From SKVR01 sp046291875 (GTDB lineage: Bacteria > Bacteroidota > Bacteroidia > Bacteroidales > UBA7960): 64,000 bases of DNA. Below are positions 62,468 through 64,000 of the stretch, piece by piece. The notes below the pieces were generated by a model. The model searched no databases and was not told the DNA's origin. It saw nothing but the letters and a program-made list of their open reading frames with translations. The stretch spans positions 62,001 to 126,000 of the forward strand of contig JBKBSF010000012.1 of the NCBI GenBank assembly GCA_046291875.1. Reading direction: 5' to 3'. Numbering within the stretch: position 1 is the first letter of the stretch; each line of letters starts with the position of its first letter. The position numbers were made by a program, and so were the translations under genes.

Positions 62468-62959
62468 ATGACTTCGATAAAACTTAAACTAAAGGAAAGC
62501 GATGTGCAGAAGCTTAAGGAAGTAGCCAAAACTTTCAATAACGATCCTGGCGAACTTATCAACGTGCTGCACAAAGCCCAGGGGATCTTCGGATATCTTC
62601 CTGCAGAAGTGCAGGAGGTAGTTGCCGAGGAGCTCAATATCCCCGTTGCCAAAGTGTATGGAGTAGTAACGTTCTACTCTTTCTTCACCATGCTGCCCCG
62701 TGGTCGTTTCCCCATCTCCATCTGCACCGGTACGGCTTGCTATGTGAGGGGTGCTGAGAAGATCCTCGACGAGTTCAAGCGTATCCTCAAAGTGCCTGTG
62801 GGTGAAACCACCCCCGATGGCAAATTCTCCATCACCTGCCTGCGTTGCGTAGGTGCCTGTGGTCTTGCTCCTCTGGTTACCATCGGCGACAAAACCTATG
62901 GCCGCGTTACTACCGACGGGGTGAAGGACATCCTGAAAGAATACGAGAACGAAGAATAA
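62468..62959 (+). CDS. hydC: HydC, NuoE-like [2Fe-2S] subunit (set 2)
   Basis: 163 residues. An N-terminal helical part (GELINVLHKAQGIFGYLPAEVQEVVAEEL) and VYGVVTFYSFFTMLPRG precede a thioredoxin-like domain. The [2Fe-2S] Cys are in CTGTACYVRG and CLRCVGACGLAPL. Third subunit of the HydABC complex, carrying electrons between HydB and HydA. It is unusually placed last, after hydA and behind a hairpin; in many loci hydC comes first. A terminator follows 27 bases after the stop. Confidence 0.94.
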   Translation: MTSIKLKLKESDVQKLKEVAKTFNNDPGELINVLHKAQGIFGYLPAEVQEVVAEELNIPVAKVYGVVTFYSFFTMLPRGRFPISICTGTACYVRGAEKILDEFKRILKVPVGETTPDGKFSITCLRCVGACGLAPLVTIGDKTYGRVTTDGVKDILKEYENEE

Positions 62960-62986
62960 TCTTCGGCTTTGTATTACTCCCATTGA

Positions 62987-63019
62987 GGGAACAGGTCATC
63001 GCACCTGTTCCCTTTTTTT
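62987..63019 (+). terminator. Rho-independent terminator of hydrogenase set 2
   Basis: 10-bp perfect stem GGGAACAGGT / ACCTGTTCCC with a 6-base loop and a T7 tail. Confidence 0.93.
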
Positions 63020-63105
63020 GTGCGTCCATCCCCTGAAGGATAGGTAGAGGCATGTGTGGCTGGGGTTATTTTGCAGGGGAAGAATTTCCCTGCAATGGCT
63101 GTACC

Positions 63106-64000
63106 TCAGGAGCGGATAAGCATCCGGCAGGCAGTGCAGTCGAAGTCGAGTCTGAAGGTGTGCCCCTGGTAGCTCAGGTAGGCAGGCTGCACCACCCCGC
63201 CTGTGTTTTTCTGATGATGGGGGCATTGCCCCATAGCATACCTGATGCAGTGTTTTGTGGTCATAAGCACACTCCCCTCAGTGGGTGGTGATAATTCAAA
63301 TGCCTGACCGGTTTGTTCTACTCCATGGCGCTTATAAAACAAAGCTGCCAGCGAATTGGATATATTGGCCGTGTAGTCGAGCCGGGTTTGCGGATAGGGC
63401 ACACTGTTTTTTTCAATGGTGCGCGAAGCCCTCTGGTACTTGCTTCCCAGCTGTTGCGATAGAGCCTCCAGCACTTCGCGCCTGAGCTGATTGATCTGCG
63501 CGATCGGAATGAAATAATCCTGGCGGCAGGCCAGCTCAATATGAGCAACCCGAAACCCGGTATGGCCGGTTTTGTTGAGCTGCGACAGCAAGTTAGCCCG
63601 GGCCTGATCTGCATTTCGGGCAAGCTCGAAGCGGGTTTGCAGAAATGCTTCGGCCTTGTAAACCCCATCGGTGGTAGAGGCCTCTAGCAGAAAGCCTTCC
63701 TGATGCTCCCTCCAGCACATCTCAACCTCCACCCCTCTGCACTGCTCCACCCCCGACAACATCTTGCTGAAGCTGTGGTCGTAATTGCGGTAAATCTGGG
63801 TGCCTGGCCGGATCTTCAGGTGAGGAGGGAAGTAGATCTTGTCTCCCACGGTTTTGTTAACAAAAAAACCCTGGAGATCTCCCTGGGCATCAGGAAAACA
63901 CAATCCATCGCCATTGTGAACCTCCACGGGGCTTTCCAGCCGTAGGAAATCTTTTCCTGCTTCCAGCACACTGCCCAGCCATTGCCCGGTCGACTTAGGA
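63106..64000 (-). CDS. Peptidase U32 family protein (RlhA/TrhP-like), C-terminal part, cut by window edge
   Basis: The frame is open to the right edge; about 297 C-terminal residues are in the window. KSTGQWLGSVLEAGKDFLRLE and DGLCFPDAQGDLQGFFVNK belong to the C-terminal half of long U32 proteins. Conserved Cys sit near the end (KHCIRYAMGQCPHH and DCTACRM). In E. coli, U32 proteins RlhA and TrhP/YegQ take part in RNA hydroxylation (23S rRNA C2501 and tRNA ho5U); the large size and C-terminal extension here fit RlhA better. The catalytic U32 core would lie beyond the edge, so the exact member is uncertain. Confidence 0.85.
   Translation of the reverse strand, partial: PKSTGQWLGSVLEAGKDFLRLESPVEVHNGDGLCFPDAQGDLQGFFVNKTVGDKIYFPPHLKIRPGTQIYRNYDHSFSKMLSGVEQCRGVEVEMCWREHQEGFLLEASTTDGVYKAEAFLQTRFELARNADQARANLLSQLNKTGHTGFRVAHIELACRQDYFIPIAQINQLRREVLEALSQQLGSKYQRASRTIEKNSVPYPQTRLDYTANISNSLAALFYKRHGVEQTGQAFELSPPTEGSVLMTTKHCIRYAMGQCPHHQKNTGGVVQPAYLSYQGHTFRLDFDCTACRMLIRS

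Overview
The window comes from an anaerobic member of the Bacteroidota, most likely class Bacteroidia. This rests on a type IX secretion C-terminal sorting domain, Bacteroidota promoters (-33 TTTG, -7 TAnnTTTG) ahead of several operons, a glycogen locus with a fused GT3 synthase/GT35 phosphorylase, and fermentative redox genes (EtfAB, Rex, [FeFe]-hydrogenases). The genus cannot be named from the sequence. There are no tRNA or rRNA genes, CRISPR arrays, transposases or phage genes that I can see.

Layout. 1-8.5 kb: housekeeping and envelope genes (two rhomboid proteases, an S41 protease, a HAD phosphatase, a class IV aminotransferase, a dCache/HAMP/GAF/PAS sensor without an output domain, a TPR-SPOR protein). 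8.8-18.1 kb: glycogen metabolism (debranching enzyme, GT4 synthase-like enzyme, GH57 amylase, 1429-residue synthase-phosphorylase fusion). 18.3-22.5 kb: FabG and a large secreted CotH/lamin-tail protein. 22.7-26.9 kb: an EtfB-EtfA-membrane FeS-CCG protein operon that probably passes flavoprotein electrons to the quinone pool. 27-48.7 kb: mixed genes (MtaB, inositol phosphatase, KefB-type antiporter, FAD oxidoreductase, lipoprotein MsrA, SDR, a two-component group with a degenerate receiver, an LptF-GT4-GT2-RibBA overlapping operon, TonB receptor, TruA).

49.2-63.0 kb is the main accessory system: a hydrogen-metabolism island of 13 genes plus Rex. It holds two complete but architecturally different trimeric NAD-linked [FeFe]-hydrogenases. 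Set 1 (NuoE-NuoF-HydA) has a minimal NuoF and a HydA in which an expected H-cluster cysteine is serine (TSCSPGW). Set 2 (Cys-less ferredoxin-like protein, long HydB, canonical HydA, HydC) has the domain make-up of electron-bifurcating HydABC. Between them lie Rex, with a near-consensus Rex operator in front of it, and a regulatory cassette DRTGG-ATPase-HydS-DRTGG-PHP-ATPase. HydS is a group C/D-like putative sensory hydrogenase: it keeps four H-cluster cysteines but has lost the proton-relay cysteine. Degenerate 7-bp tandem repeats sit at the 3' ends of both ATPase genes and just ahead of the second one.

A working model, which is inference: set 2 produces or consumes H2 by confurcation/bifurcation with NADH and ferredoxin, set 1 handles H2 with NADH alone or serves another role, Rex reads NADH/NAD+, HydS reads H2, and the ATPase/DRTGG/PHP proteins relay the HydS signal. 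Hydrogenase maturation genes (hydEFG) are not in the window. The window ends inside a U32-family peptidase gene.
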